Positions 48,201-60,021 of a stretch of DNA of 64,000 bases are shown here, one piece after another. This stretch comes from Cardinalis cardinalis. Lineage: Eukaryota > Chordata > Aves > Passeriformes > Cardinalidae. The notes under the pieces were generated by a model. It worked only from the letters and a program-made list of their open reading frames with translations, was not told the origin of the DNA and ran no database searches. The translations under genes and the position numbers were made by a program. The stretch is taken from NCBI GenBank assembly GCA_014549065.1, contig JACDOX010000086.1, forward strand, positions 2,759,455 to 2,823,454. Reading direction: 5' to 3'. Position 1 is the stretch's first letter; the number at the start of each line of letters is the position of its first letter.

Positions 48201-51200
48201 CACTGGAAAGTCAATGAAACCTCACTAGACAATTCAAATCAGGTGGAGCAAAGCTCAGGAGAGCATTGTCCAGAGCTCCTGTTTAGCTCCTGTGTGCACA
48301 CAGCCAGAACTTGTCCCATCCTCAAGTTTTTATCTTTGCCACTTGTGACAGATGGGCCTGAGCGTTACCTGGTACTTGGGCCAATTCTAAAAACTAAATT
48401 CTAGATCAGTTTCTAGACAGGTTTTGAGACTTCAGAAGGCACCTGAATACAGGCCAAGTTTTCCAAAGAAGTCAGTGCACAGCAGCGTTGATGTGTAGCT
48501 GGGATTCCAAGGAACTTTTTTTTTACTATATCATCCAAACACAAACTGAATTCTCCTATATTCATACTTTAAATTTCAGGAGCAATCATGTTTGAAAAGC
48601 TGGCCTGAAATGGCCACCAGGGACTGACAGGTCCTAGGGAACCAGGACACACATTCCTTCTCCATTGTTACTCAGGATGCTGAAAGAATGCATGATGGGC
48701 ATAAATAATGCAAATTGATGAGATGCTGATGGCATGACCATCTTCCCTCTATGCAATAGATACTTAGAATATTTCTGGAGTGCACAGTGCACAACAAATG
48801 GACAAGCTGCACAGCTGTTCTAAAACTCAGACTTGTTTAGTAACACAAATGAAATGCTTGCTGTATGTTAATAGGAATAGAAAAAAGCACAGCCCTTTCC
48901 ATATGTGCAGCCATTTAATCTTGTTCTTTGGTGCTGCTTTTTTTTGCTCTTCCAGTTCTGGAACTGCAAAATATATCAGTATTTCCAACCCTAATCATGG
49001 AGACAGTCCCTCTCACCCCTAGTACCAAACAAAATATTGGTTTGACTTTCTCAAACCCCAAATATAATCTTGACCTTCTGTTTGCATACTGCTTTCAGGT
49101 CAGAAGAGTTAGGCTTATGGCTTCACATATTTCTAGAAATAAAAATGAGAACTGTGCAGATTTTCTGCTCATTTTTGTGTTGTTTTTTAAGAGGAAGTGC
49201 AGAACAGTGTGCCTGTAAGAGCTGACCATTTCAGTGGAACAGCATGTGTTAAGTGAGACTGTGATAAAATCAGGCAGGTTGGCAGAGCAGCTGTAATGGA
49301 GGTGAACTGGAAAGTCAAAACCAAGCAGAGCACTTTCACCCTCCCAGGCAGAGTGAAATACAGAATATAAGCAAACATCACCAGTGGGGAGTATTATAGC
49401 AAATATTTGAAATGCCTCCCTTTTGGAGGCTTTCAGGGTGGATGCCTTTAGTTTGTATCATGCTGTTGCTAGCACACGTGACAAAGCTCCTCAGAAAAAA
49501 TATTTTTTTGTTGCCATTGTACCCTAAACAGCATTGCATGAAGTGGGAGAACATCAATTCCCTTGGTGTTTGCCTTTCCCTTCCAAGCATGGCTGTTTGA
49601 GACACAGCCAGGCTGAGAGCTCTGCACTGCCCAAGACTGTTGCTATTGGCATTTTCCTTCTTGCTGTCAGACTGGTGAGTGATTGGGTGTCCCTGGTGCT
49701 GAAGCTGCTGGCCATTTGGGAATTTTGCTTTCCCAGGAGAAGGGTGAGGCTGGTGGCTGGGGTTTTTTCCCTTGGTTATGGGATGCTTAGGCTGCACTGA
49801 AGCCAGCAGGATGGAACTNAGTGGAAGGCTGGGAAAATACTGGAAAGCAAGCCACTGAGGAATGACACTGCCAGTCCCTCCCTCCTGGCTAGGAGCTTGT
49901 GGTCACTGCTAACACAGGAAAGGGAGAAGGCAGCACACAGAGAGTGAGCATGGAGTAAGTGATCAGGACATATCCAGGAAGTAGAACCCCAAAAGAGGAA
50001 TCAAACACAGCTTGGCCAAGGCGTCACTGAACTTGGCAGACATCTGCTCAGCTCAGGGCAGATGTGGGCTGAGGCAGATGGGCAGCAGAGCGTGCAAGGC
50101 TCAGCCCCCAGGGATGGCACTGCCACTGAAGCACACGAGTTCTTGTTGCCAGGTGGCTCCATTAGCGGGGCAGACTCACAGGGTGATGAATTATGAGGAA
50201 GTCCTCACTCCTGTCCTGGCTCTGCATGACCTGATCTGTGTCCTCCCCTCTGTCCTCATTTATTTCAGTCATCCCCTCCTCATTTTCCCTCCCAGCAGGC
50301 TGCCCTGAGCTCATTATGTGACACCAGAGCAGTGCTTTGCAAGTGGATGGCATTTGTATCATTATCAAATTGTCAAAGGAGACATGACTGCTGCTTTGGC
50401 CCAAACACCTCCCTCATGAGCATCTCTGCAGCCTCATGCTCCCCTAGAAACAACAAATAACAAAAAGAACAAAGCAAGGGGCAAGGCAGTGCAATCATTA
50501 GTTCTTTAAATGTGGACATAGATCCATGCCTCAGTCTGTAAAAAAGATGAGAAGAGAAATGGCTGCCTTCCAGGCACGGATGATACAGAAGCAGTGAAGG
50601 ACAGGATGCTTTGGGCCAGGACATCTTGGAAACACTTCCCACAAATCCTGTAAATGACACCTGTGCATCCCAGGGAGTCTGGCTACCTCACCTGTGACAC
50701 TGAGGGCGCCCACCACAAAGCAGTGCATGAGTCAGGAGCTCAGGAGGTCAAGTCAGTGCAGGCAGCTCCTTGGCTACACATTTTATGAGGGTCTGAGAGC
50801 AGCAGCAGCTGTGTCAGTGCATGTCAAAGGGATGTGCACTCCAGCTATGACAGCCTGCATCACCCTCAAGTGCTTGATAGGCCTAAACCTGCAGCTCTGC
50901 TACTGGGAAACTTCCTGGGCTGCTCTGTGGGGGGAAGGGGGCTCTTTATGGTCATGCAGTCCTGGGAGAGAGCCAGTGCAGAGCTTTGTTTCCTGGGATT
51001 ATACAGCATTCCTTGCAGCAAAGCTTGGTGGCCGTTTGCAAAGCCCTGCTGCTGGCACTAACACCAGCACCCTGTGCTCGTGCACACACTGGCTGATCTG
51101 TCACCTTTAACAGCTGCAAGGCAGTGAATTCAATTCAGAGTTGAGTTCAGACAAGTGACATGCTTCCAAACCTGGACTTGGCCCCTGAATGAATCCTTTA

Positions 51201-54200
51201 AACCCTGTTCCTTTGCTCCTGCTCTTTGAAACATGGATGCAGTAACAGGACAGCTACTGCTTTGAAATTCAGGGGTATAAGGTGGCTCTCATGGATTGCT
51301 AAACTCTGACAGTGTGGTATTCTGCTAAGCTGACACTGTATAGATTAACTAATGCTCCTGATGTCTAACGGGGAGGGAGATGGACTTGTCATGTTCCCAC
51401 TGAGAGGAATTTCCTATTTTTAGAAATGCTGCTGGTTCTCATGGGATGGGCAGGCTGGGAAAGCCTGCCTCATCTTTTACATCTTTACTTTCCCCCTCAA
51501 ATTTATGACAGAATGCTGCTTCACTATCTGCTCTCTTCCCTGACACTGCATCCTGTCTGAGGGTCTCAGAACCTACTACTAGCAGTGGGGTAAGAAAAGC
51601 ATTCCTGTTCCAAGCAGTTAGGAAACGTCAAAGTCTCTTGGAAAACCTCTGTAAGACTCCCTCAGGTATTGCTTCATTCCCAAGTGAAATCTGAGCAGGC
51701 TGGGAAGGTATAGAAGGAGCAGAAGAATTTTGTTGTGTCAGCATTTTTAGCCCTGTCTTGTTTTCTGCCTAGCCCATGTTACTGCTCTATCTGCCTCCAA
51801 AACCAGCTGGCTCATGAGGTCAGCTGGCTTGTAAGCTCGGTGGCAAAGGTGTCGGCCTCACCACTTTTTCCTGTTCCTCTTCCATGGGAGCTGGGAGGTG
51901 GCTATTCCCTCTCAAACACCTCAAGATAAGCTCAAGCCAATGCCTGGCAGCAGCCCTCCCCAAACACAGGCACCTCAGCACTCTTTTGACTCTTCCTGCT
52001 CCCTGGAGACAGAAATTGCTGGAGTTTCCCAGCCTCAACAAAGCCAGGTTGACCTAAACCAGGTGAAGATCTTGTCCTGTATGTATTGCAAGGTCATCTG
52101 ACCTGGCCCCCACATGAGCACTTCCAGTCTGTCCCAGATGTTAATGGTGACAAAGTGAGCTCCCACCTACACTGTACTTTTAACTGTTGTGATTAGATCA
52201 GTGACAGCCCCTTGTCTGCCTGGAGATACAGCACAGCAAATTCCTGGGATGGCAGGATGATCAGGAGATGGCTGATCCATCTGGCTAAAGGGTTGAATGA
52301 CCACACACTGCAGTCACAGGGCCAATGTGCCAATTTTCTGCCCTAAGTGCACTAAATTGCAGTGGGGGCAGAAAAGCTGTCCAGGAAGAACCTGCTCCAC
52401 ATGCTGAGACAGGCCTCCAGTTCTGCAAACATGTACAGCATGCAGAAATGTACAGAACTGGGACTCCCCTTTAGCCTCCTCAGCTGTTTCCAAATGTTTG
52501 CAGAGGCATTATTGGCTTGGGTTAAAGTACACCAGTGACTTTTGTAACAGTGCACAGCTGTGTTAGAAGCATGTTCTGGCCCTNCTGCCATTTATTACAG
52601 TAGCTGCAAAGTACAGAATTGTTTAGGTTAGGAAAGATTTTTAAGATCATTGAATCTAACTGTAAACCCAGCACTGGCCTCAGCCCATAGATCTGTCCCA
52701 TGCATTCAGATCCCTCCACAGATTCCTGATCCCACCTTCCAGCACACCAACACTCCAGCCAAAATGGTGGCATCTTCACACTGGCTGAGGGTGCTCTCAC
52801 TCCTCTTGTCCAGATCACTGATTAAGATATTAAACATGACTGGCCCCAGTCTGAGCCCTGGGCAACACCACCTGTGACTGGCTTCCAGCTGGATTTAACT
52901 CTTCTCACCACCATCCTGGCCTGGCCATCCAGCCAGTTTTTCACCCAGAGAGGGGTGTACCCATCCAAGGCATCAGCAGCCAATTCCTCCAGGAGAATGT
53001 GAAGGAAACAGGGCCATAGGATTTACTAAAGGTTAGGTAGGCAACATCCTCAGCCTTCCCCCATCCAGGAAATTGGTCACCTTGGCACAGCAGGACATCA
53101 GGTTGCTCAAGCAGGACCTGCCTTTGATAAGCTTGTGTTGCCTGGCCTGATCCATGCTGATGATGATCAGTTCCATGACCTCTGCCAGCCCCAAGGACAC
53201 ACTGACAGGATCTAGAATGGGACACCAAGACCCACTGGAAAGCTGACAGAGAAATTTTTGCAGAAGGAGCAGCAAGAAGTGCCAGTGTATTCTGCAGGAG
53301 AGTATTTATAGTTCTGTAAACAGCTGAAAAGTAGGAAAATCTTGCAACACGTGTTGGCATTTGAACTAATGAGGAGATTTGGAAAAGGGGCATGAAATGG
53401 GTCCTTTTTGACTCACCTATACCTTCTTTTTAAATACGTCCTCCTAAGCAAGTTTCTTTCACTGTGATAATTCCACAGGAGAACTGGTTGCTTTCAGTGG
53501 CATTTTTTGACTGGAAAATGTCTACACCACATAATACATTCTTTTTAATACTTTCTGCTGAGGGGAGGAATGCTTGCACAGCATATTTTTCAACTTTCTC
53601 ATGAAGGCTGGCACACCTTAGAATTTCTGATCCCCTAGCAGTGCAGAGGCCCACACTGAAAAAGGTTAATGTGAGGGTTTTTTTCTGAACTGTAGCTGTG
53701 TTTTATTGACACTTCTTTGCTAGCTAAGGTTCCTGTGGTGGAAAATTCCAGCAAAACAAACAGGACCTGGCTCTGTGCAAGGTGGCTGCTCAATTAAAAA
53801 AGGGAAGTTTCCAAGAAAAATTTCAATGCAGAAGTGTAATAGAACTTGGAAAGTCATGAGTCATCTGAAATCTTATGGAGCAGAACATGGAAATATGGGA
53901 AAGGCCTCAGCACTTTGGGGTGGAGCCTGTGCTGCTGAAACTCAACTGTGCACTGTTAATAGGCAGTGTGCATGAGAACTGATCTCAAACCTGAATGCTG
54001 ACATTACTGCTCTTGGCTTTCTTCCAGTGAAATGGTGCATAGCTCCCAGCTTCATCTAAGGAACCTTCCAGAAATGCAAGCTAGGCCACCATCACCTCAC
54101 AGAACAAGAAGGTGATCACAGAGGTCAGGTTTAAAGTATAAAGATGCTGCTGTGGGTGAGTCTGAGTGACCTCAGAAGTTCACTAAAAGACTCTGTGCTA

Positions 54201-56398
54201 TTCATCAGCTCCAGTTACAAGGGTCTGTAGTGACAGGACAAGGGGGAATGGCTTTAAACTGAAAAAGGGTAGGCTTATATTGGATATTGAGGAGAAATTC
54301 TTTACTGTGAGGGTGCTGAGGCACTGGCACAGCTTGTCCCAAGAAGTTGTGGATGCCCCATCCCTGGAAGTGTTCAAGGCCAGGTTGGACAAGGCTTTGA
54401 TCAACCTGGTCTAGTGGAAGGTGTGGCACACCTTCCTATCTATGGCAGGGGTTGGAACTAAGAGGATCTTTAATGTATCCAAACCCAAATTACTCTAGGA
54501 TTTTATGATTTAGTGTCCACAGGCTTTCCAGATTCCCTACTGCAATGAAGAATTTGAGTGCTAATGGTTCTTTAAACCCAATCCAGTCCTGCACTAGATT
54601 TAGGGAGCCTGGCCAGTGCAAGAAACCAGGTAGATTACAATGGGGGCCTTGGCCATGGATCATCAGTAAGCCACTGAGAGCAACTGGTTCTGCAAAGCAG
54701 ACAGGCATCACTTGACTCTGACAGAAATCTCTTCTGTGGACTAATACTGGACTGTGACACAGGTACTGCTGAGCTCGTCAGCAGCCTTCCCTGAAAACAT
54801 CTAAATTCTCTGCAGGAGATTAACCATGTCCCTTTGGTCTCCATTTGCAAAGAAATGCTGCAGCTCTGAGAGGCTCCCACCACTGCTTTTATCAACAGCT
54901 TTCTAGTTTGAAGTGAAAATCATATAGAGTTCCTTTGGTCTTCATTACTGTCATTTAGAAGAGAACTGAACTTGGGACTTACCTCTGCTAATTCTCTGCT
55001 TTTCTCCAGAAAGGATTCCTGGAGTATCAATGACACTGATGCTCTCTAATACAGGGTTAGGTAGCTGGGCACAGACAAACCTGTGTGGAAAATAAATGTG
55101 TTTAAAAAAATAAAAAATGCAGAACACAGTCATGATGTGCTGCACATCACAGGCAGCATGGAACAAGTCAGATTCTGGTCTCTCAAGTCTTCAGCTGGAG
55201 CTTGGAGCTACTGTTACCTAAAGAAATGAGAAAGAAACTAGAACTAAACACTCCTCTCTGTTTCGCTGCCTCTGGAACATGGGTCTCAGTCATGACCTAT
55301 GACAGGTTGCTTTATATAGGCTCCCAAGTTGTGAATTATGAAAATATTTGGGTTTTGGTTTATGTGCTGTTTAGATTTTAACAAGAAGTGGTATTTGTTT
55401 TTCTTTGGTTAAGCATTCCCCTGAAGACTTCTGAACTCAAGTGAACTGAAATAACTTGCTTTAAAAAAAAATCAGCAATTCTGTAGGACTTCTGTTCTCT
55501 TTCAAATCTGTCTTAAAAAGACAAAATGTGTGCTATTATTGCAGCATGGAAGTAGTAAAGCATAGACAGCATGAGATCTCAAGAGGTTGCTCAGTCTAAC
55601 CTCTTGCCTCAAGGCAGGATCAGTCAGGTTATTTGTCTAAAGTGTTCTTCAAATCCATAACAATGGAGACTCACCATCATTTGCTGTGAGTCTGCTCCAT
55701 TACTTAATAACCTTTACAGTAAATCCTCTTTTTTAATGTCTAATCTAAATTTCATATGCTCAGTCACAAACACAATTGATGTGGAAAATTACTTACTTTT
55801 CCCCTCTTGTCACAATGCACACTATTGCCACCCTGCTCCCCTCAGTCTTTCCTCAATAGAAATCAATTTGATGGTTATTTATTTCTTTTTCCTGTCTCTT
55901 CCAGTTCTCTCTAGCTGCCTTTCTAGCTCACTTCTAAATCCCTGAAGACCCTTGCAGCCTTCCTTTGGGTCCTCTCAAAGTGCTCCACATATTTCTTCTC
56001 CAGGCACGATGCCACAAGCTGACATACTCCAGCCATGGCTCACCCTGCTAGTGGTGAGCACAGTGGATGGATTGCTCCTTATCTCTTAGACTTGACAGTC
56101 TGTTTATACATCTCACTGACATGTTTGCTTTTTTAACAGCAGTATGACACTGTTAGCTCACATTCACTTTGTAATTCACTGCTCCCCCCCTCTGCAGCTC
56201 CATTTCTGTGTAATTGCTCTTTAGCTGGTTGTTCCCCATCCTGTATCTATGCAAATCACTGCCTAAGAAGAGTCACTTGTGCTTTGTGGGCTGCAGCTCA
56301 TCTATTTCAGCTGCTAGTAACAGCAAAGGACACTAAAAGCCTATCTGCTTCCTGGTAGCATTTCATGGATAGCCTTTTTGGGATGGCATTCCAGGCAG

Positions 56399-56434
<36 letters not shown>

Positions 56435-59400
56435 ATATGCATATTAATAGGGTGATGTGACATCCAGGCACAAAAACCACGTTGCTGTGGGAGGAGGCAG
56501 AACCACAGAGGATGGGGGTTGGTACAAGGACCACTCAGTACAGTCAGGGCAGATGCAGCCCTGCAGTGCTCTGATGAGTGTCTGGCTCTGCAGAAGCCCC
56601 TGCACCTCTCAATTCCTCCAGGCTATGCCACAACCCAGTTGTTCCACTTGTCTGACCCCAAGAAGATTCTGATAAGAGTGAATCCTCATGGGTTAAAGAG
56701 TGTCTCCTCCCCTAAGCTGTCAGCTATTTCAGACCACATATTACAGCTTCCCACATCCCCAGCTTGGCAGGTGGCAACAGGGAGCATTTCTGAATGTGTA
56801 ATAACTCATATCAAAGAGGGGGACTGGCTTGATTATCCTGTTGAGTGCCAGGCACAGCAGCAGAGAACAAAAGGCTCAGGAGGTCATGTTATTCCCTTGT
56901 CCTGGCAACCCAGGTTTGCTCTTCACTGTTACAGCCTGGAGTCCTCCTTGTGCTGTAACATTAAATGGGGCAGGGGGATTTTCCACCAGTTTCTCTAGGA
57001 AAAGTACTCCACAGGAGATTTCAGATATAAGGTCAGAGGCCAGCATGAGTGAGTGCATTCTGGCTCTCTTGGCAGAGTTAAGGCTGCTGCCCTCCTGTTG
57101 TCCCAGCAGAACTGCAGGACCTCAGGGAGCTCGACCTAATTCTGTTTGGGGCCATATGAAGGGAAGAATGCTGTGCCAAACCAGAGTTTCACCACCTCTA
57201 CAGGCAGAGCAGAGCATAGGGCTGAAGGAACAACATGCTATCTACCTCTCCAGCTGTTCACAGCACAAAATCAGGACTGACTCCACCTTAGTTTTCCAAA
57301 ACAGACTTTGGGGATGGGGGAATTCTTGTAACCTAGTCAATGTGATACGAAAGTAATGGGCGAGATTCCTGAATTTGCTCCAGGCCCTTGGTGCCAAACA
57401 AGTCTTCCTGATAACAAGGTGCAACTTCTCATCTCTCTGGAATCTTCCCAGAGGTGGGGGTTGGCCAGCAGAGCTGGANAAAGGAAAACAAACCCTTCTC
57501 TCAATGCCCAGGAAGAACCTGGGGCAAGAAGAGCAGACAAGAGACAGGACTGTGCAGACCTGCAGCCTCATGTCAGCCCTGGGCAGCCCTATGTCCCAGG
57601 TATGGGCAGGTGCTCCATCTCCTGGGAATGAAGGGAAGGAGGGAGGATACAGGCTCTGAGCAGCACAATTTGCTTGTCTCCCAGCCAAATCCTGACTGTA
57701 CCAGTCTTCCCTTGCTTCCTGGAAAGCAGCAGATCCCAGTCTCTGCTGGGGAGGGAGCCCCAGCTAAGGGTGGATGCTCACCCCTGGAGCAGCAGGCTCT
57801 GCACCCCACAGGACACAGTGCTGTGGCTGCCACCTCTCAGCCAAGCCCAGCTTGGCCTGTGTGAGTGCTACTGCCCCGTGCTGCTCTGCTCCTTCCCACT
57901 GATGCTCACAGTCAAGTGTTACCTTTAACCATCCCTGGGCAAAGCAGACTTCCCCATGGCCAATCTTATCTCAGCTTAGAGGTGTGGCCCCTGCAGATTA
58001 GCTCCCTTCTGCAGATTTCTTGCTCACAGCCTCCTAGCTGAGGTGAGGGCCTAGGCATATATACAGCAGCAGTGAGGTATGTGCAAGGCAGAGACAGCTC
58101 TGCTTGTCCCTAGCCCAGAAGCCAGGCCCACTGGAGAAGTAACTGTGGGTGGCTTATCTGGTCCAGTGGGTGCACCAGGACTTACATCTGCTAAATTTCT
58201 GGCTCTCTGAGTCAACTCTTGCATGTGTTTAATTTCCTAATTAGCTGGGCATTGGCATCTGCATTTTCAGCATGTGATGCTCACACAGCTGAGCCAGTCC
58301 CCCTTAGCATGTCTCTTCTGTCAGTTTAGAAATCATTACCCCCTCGTTTTTCATGTCAGCAACAGAAAGATGTCATTAGCTGCTGTGGCTGCTCCCTGCA
58401 TTGCTGGAAGGACTGCACTTATGCTGCTGCTGAGCCACTGCTGTGTCCCTCTGCCCTGCTGCCTGCACGGGCACAGGCTGGACTCCTTCCTCAGGGGAAG
58501 GAAGAGTAAAGAAGCATAACAAGAGCACAGCATGATACAGTGAACTGGGTTAATGCATGCAGAGATCCCTTGCTGTATCAGGAGCAAATTGCATTCAGAA
58601 CACATCCATCAGGCTAGTTCAGAAGTGTTGGCTTTTTTGCCCCCCATGCCTGGCCTAATGTTCCTTCTCTGCAGTGAACTGTCTGCCAGCTGTGGCCGTT
58701 CTTCTTGGCTATCAGCTGAGTTGTTCTGAATTATGTCCTCTTTATCCACGATCCCTGCACTCCAGGCAAGAGCACTGTTATTCTCTTAGGGCAAATGACT
58801 GTTCTGCCCTGATGTAGGGCGTGGGCAGTCACCTGACCTACCTGTTGGTCAGGTGCAGGTGTTCTGGGCCCAACAAAACAACAAAAACTTCTCAAAGTCT
58901 CTCTGGTGCAGAACCATGTTGATGTATTTGAATGATGCTCCTGTGCAGTGATCAGATACTGCTTCTTGTCACCCTGAGGTTTCCCACACAGCAGTGACTC
59001 CAGCTAGGTCCCTCTCCTGCCAGGAAGTTTCTCCCCATGCTTCTCTGCAGGGTTTCCCTGCCTTGCTGCAGCCTACACCAGCACTCCTGTGGTCAGTGCT
59101 GTGGGAGATGCTGCACCCTCTGGACAGTCATTCTCTAATCTTGGGAGATTGAATAGCAGCCAGAGCCCAGCCCAGCTTTCCTGGCTGTTTGGCTGAGCAG
59201 CTGCCATGTTTCCAGTGTCTCCCAGTGTCAGGGGAAGGCGTCGATGATGGGTGTAGTCAGTTTGTTGCCTTCTGCAGTTTGAGCACAGTTTGTGCTCATC
59301 TAGGATATGGGTGTGTGCTGCTGGCTTCCTGTGAGGCCTAGATCCAAAACCTCCCTATGGTGGGGCTGGGTCTAGGGGATGGAAAGGTTAAATTCCTCAT

Positions 59401-60021
59401 GTCACAGAGGCACTGTCCAAACACCCTGCTACTCTTTTTCACAGGAAACACATTAGAGTGGTCATCAGTTTGCACCTGAGGTTGTACGTATAAGGCATGG
59501 GAATGGAAAGAGCCTGGGTTTGATTACAAATGGAAGAAGCTAGAAATACTGAAGCAGGGGACAACAAACATAATGAAGATACTTACTTCTAGTCTCCTAT
59601 AGGATAACCTTAGGCTGTGATGTCATTTTTGTTTTGTTTGTTCAAGTAAAATGAAGGTTTGTCACACTTGAATTTATCAGCCCTTCAGCAAATGACTTAT
59701 GTGCATCTGGTAGGACCGGACTGGTCTTGCATCAGCCATGTGGATGGGAGGAAAAGAAGTGCCTTTTCCCTTTACATTACTTGCTATGCTGCTCANTGGG
59801 TCCTAACTTTACTCAGCAGAACAAGAGAGTTCTTGAGTACTGACCTGTTCAAAAAGGCATTGCCAAAGGCGTTGAGTTTCCTGAAGGGTTTTTTGGGATC
59901 CACCACCAACGCGTTTCCAGGAACGATTCCTTCCACGTCTCCTTGCATAACTGCTATAAAGGAGTCAGTTGTAGGCTCTGGTCCAATCCTCATCCCGGGG
60001 AAATCCTGCTCCAGCAGGTAC
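38701..60021 (-). CDS. EHD3: EH-domain-containing protein 3, exons 2-6
   Basis: EHD3 is a dynamin-like, membrane-tubulating ATPase that moves cargo from early endosomes to the recycling compartment. It binds NPF-motif partners such as Rab11-FIP2. Exons 60021-59845, 55080-54983, 42120-41708, 40732-40568 and 39228-38701 join in frame to 459 residues plus TGA. With the 76 residues expected from exon 1 this gives 535, the family length. Exon 1, with the P-loop GQYSTGKT, lies beyond the window. Visible parts are the G3 motif DTPG, the G4 motif NKAD, the helical region, the linker GHGYGEGAGEGIDDAEWVV and a C-terminal EH domain with the EF-hand DIDKDGMLDDEEF. Sequence and synteny with XDH favour EHD3 over EHD1 and EHD4. 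One N at 42008 makes a codon Lys or Asn; Lys is expected. Confidence 0.97.
39229..41707 (-). other. EHD3 introns 5 and 4
   Basis: Intron 5 is 39229-40567 and intron 4 is 40733-41707. No repeat or extra exon is recognised. Confidence 0.7.
40568..40732 (-). CDS. EHD3: EHD3 exon 5
   Basis: This 165-nt exon (residues 306-360) starts VHAYIISSLKKEMPSMFGKD and ends EHQISPGDFPNLRKMQ. The donor is GTAAGC. Confidence 0.96.
41708..42120 (-). CDS. EHD3: EHD3 exon 4: G4 motif and helical domain
   Basis: The 413-nt exon covers residues 169-305. It begins with YDFAAVLEWFAERVDRIILL, passes VVLNKADQIETQQLM (G4 motif NKAD) and ends LIKRARLAK. The donor is GTAGGT. The N at 42008 is in ATC-AAN-GCC. Confidence 0.96.
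52621..53222 (-). mobile_element. CR1 LINE fragment: reverse transcriptase region plus 3' tail
   Basis: On the minus strand the sequence follows the CR1 ORF2 reverse-transcriptase region: the YLDFSKAFD-type block survives as YLTFSKSYG, and a degraded GVPQGS block lies in the stretch around 52840-52880. It then jumps, near 52676, to the last ~55 bp of the CR1 3' end. The element therefore carries an internal deletion besides 5' truncation. Frames are broken; it is a dead copy. Confidence 0.85.
54226..54511 (+). mobile_element. CR1 LINE 3' end
   Basis: Recognisable CR1 order: tgacaggacaaggggg, ggatattgaggagaaattctt, ccctggaagtgttcaaggcc, aggttggacaaggc, ggcaggggttggaact and a terminal attttatgatt 8-bp-type tail. 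It is 5'-truncated and inserted opposite to EHD3. Confidence 0.93.
54983..55080 (-). CDS. EHD3: EHD3 exon 3: G3 motif
   Basis: The 98-nt exon encodes FVCAQLPNPVLESISVIDTP and continues GILSGEKQRISR plus one base of Gly168. DTPG is the nucleotide-sensing G3 motif. The donor is GTAAGT. Confidence 0.96.
55570..56270 (-). mobile_element. Old CR1 LINE 3' fragment
   Basis: The plus strand reads gatctcaagaggttgctcag, cttgcctcaaggcaggatcag, ggagactcaccatc, ttgggtcctctcaaagtgctcc and actccagccatggctcaccc, the reverse complement of the CR1 3' region. It is more diverged than the copies at 52.6 and 54.3 kb, suggesting an older subfamily. The outer boundary is approximate. Confidence 0.8.
56402..56432 (+). 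repeat. (TG)n microsatellite
   Basis: About 15 uninterrupted TG units are followed by acatatgcatat. Confidence 0.95.
59845..60021 (-). CDS. EHD3: EHD3 exon 2
   Basis: This exon covers residues 77-134 with split arginines at both ends. It includes YLLEQDFPGMRIGPEPTTDS, the switch I region, and VVDPKKPFRKLNAFGNAFLN. The acceptor is cacttacag and the donor GTCAGT. Confidence 0.96.

Larger units (their letters stand above)
42121..54982 (-). other. EHD3 intron 3 (12.9 kb)
   Basis: It contains CR1 fragments at 52621-53222 (minus) and 54226-54511 (plus). A minus-strand open frame at 47228-47977 runs about 250 codons, but its first ATG is about 70 codons in. It has no recognised family motif and is probably chance. 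Otherwise nothing is recognised. Confidence 0.7.
55081..59844 (-). other. EHD3 intron 2 (4.8 kb)
   Basis: Contains the CR1 copy at 55570-56270 and a TG microsatellite. No additional exon is recognised in the remaining sequence up to 59844. Confidence 0.7.

Noticed and set aside
57242..57864. Overlapping frames on both strands in EHD3 intron 2
   Set aside because: Frames occur in several phases at once with no conserved motif, as expected from GC-richer noncoding sequence; one contains an N.
38701..60021. EHD1 or EHD4 instead of EHD3
   Set aside because: The linker and C-terminal sequence (SKRK.E ending), the 535-residue total and convergence with XDH all match EHD3.
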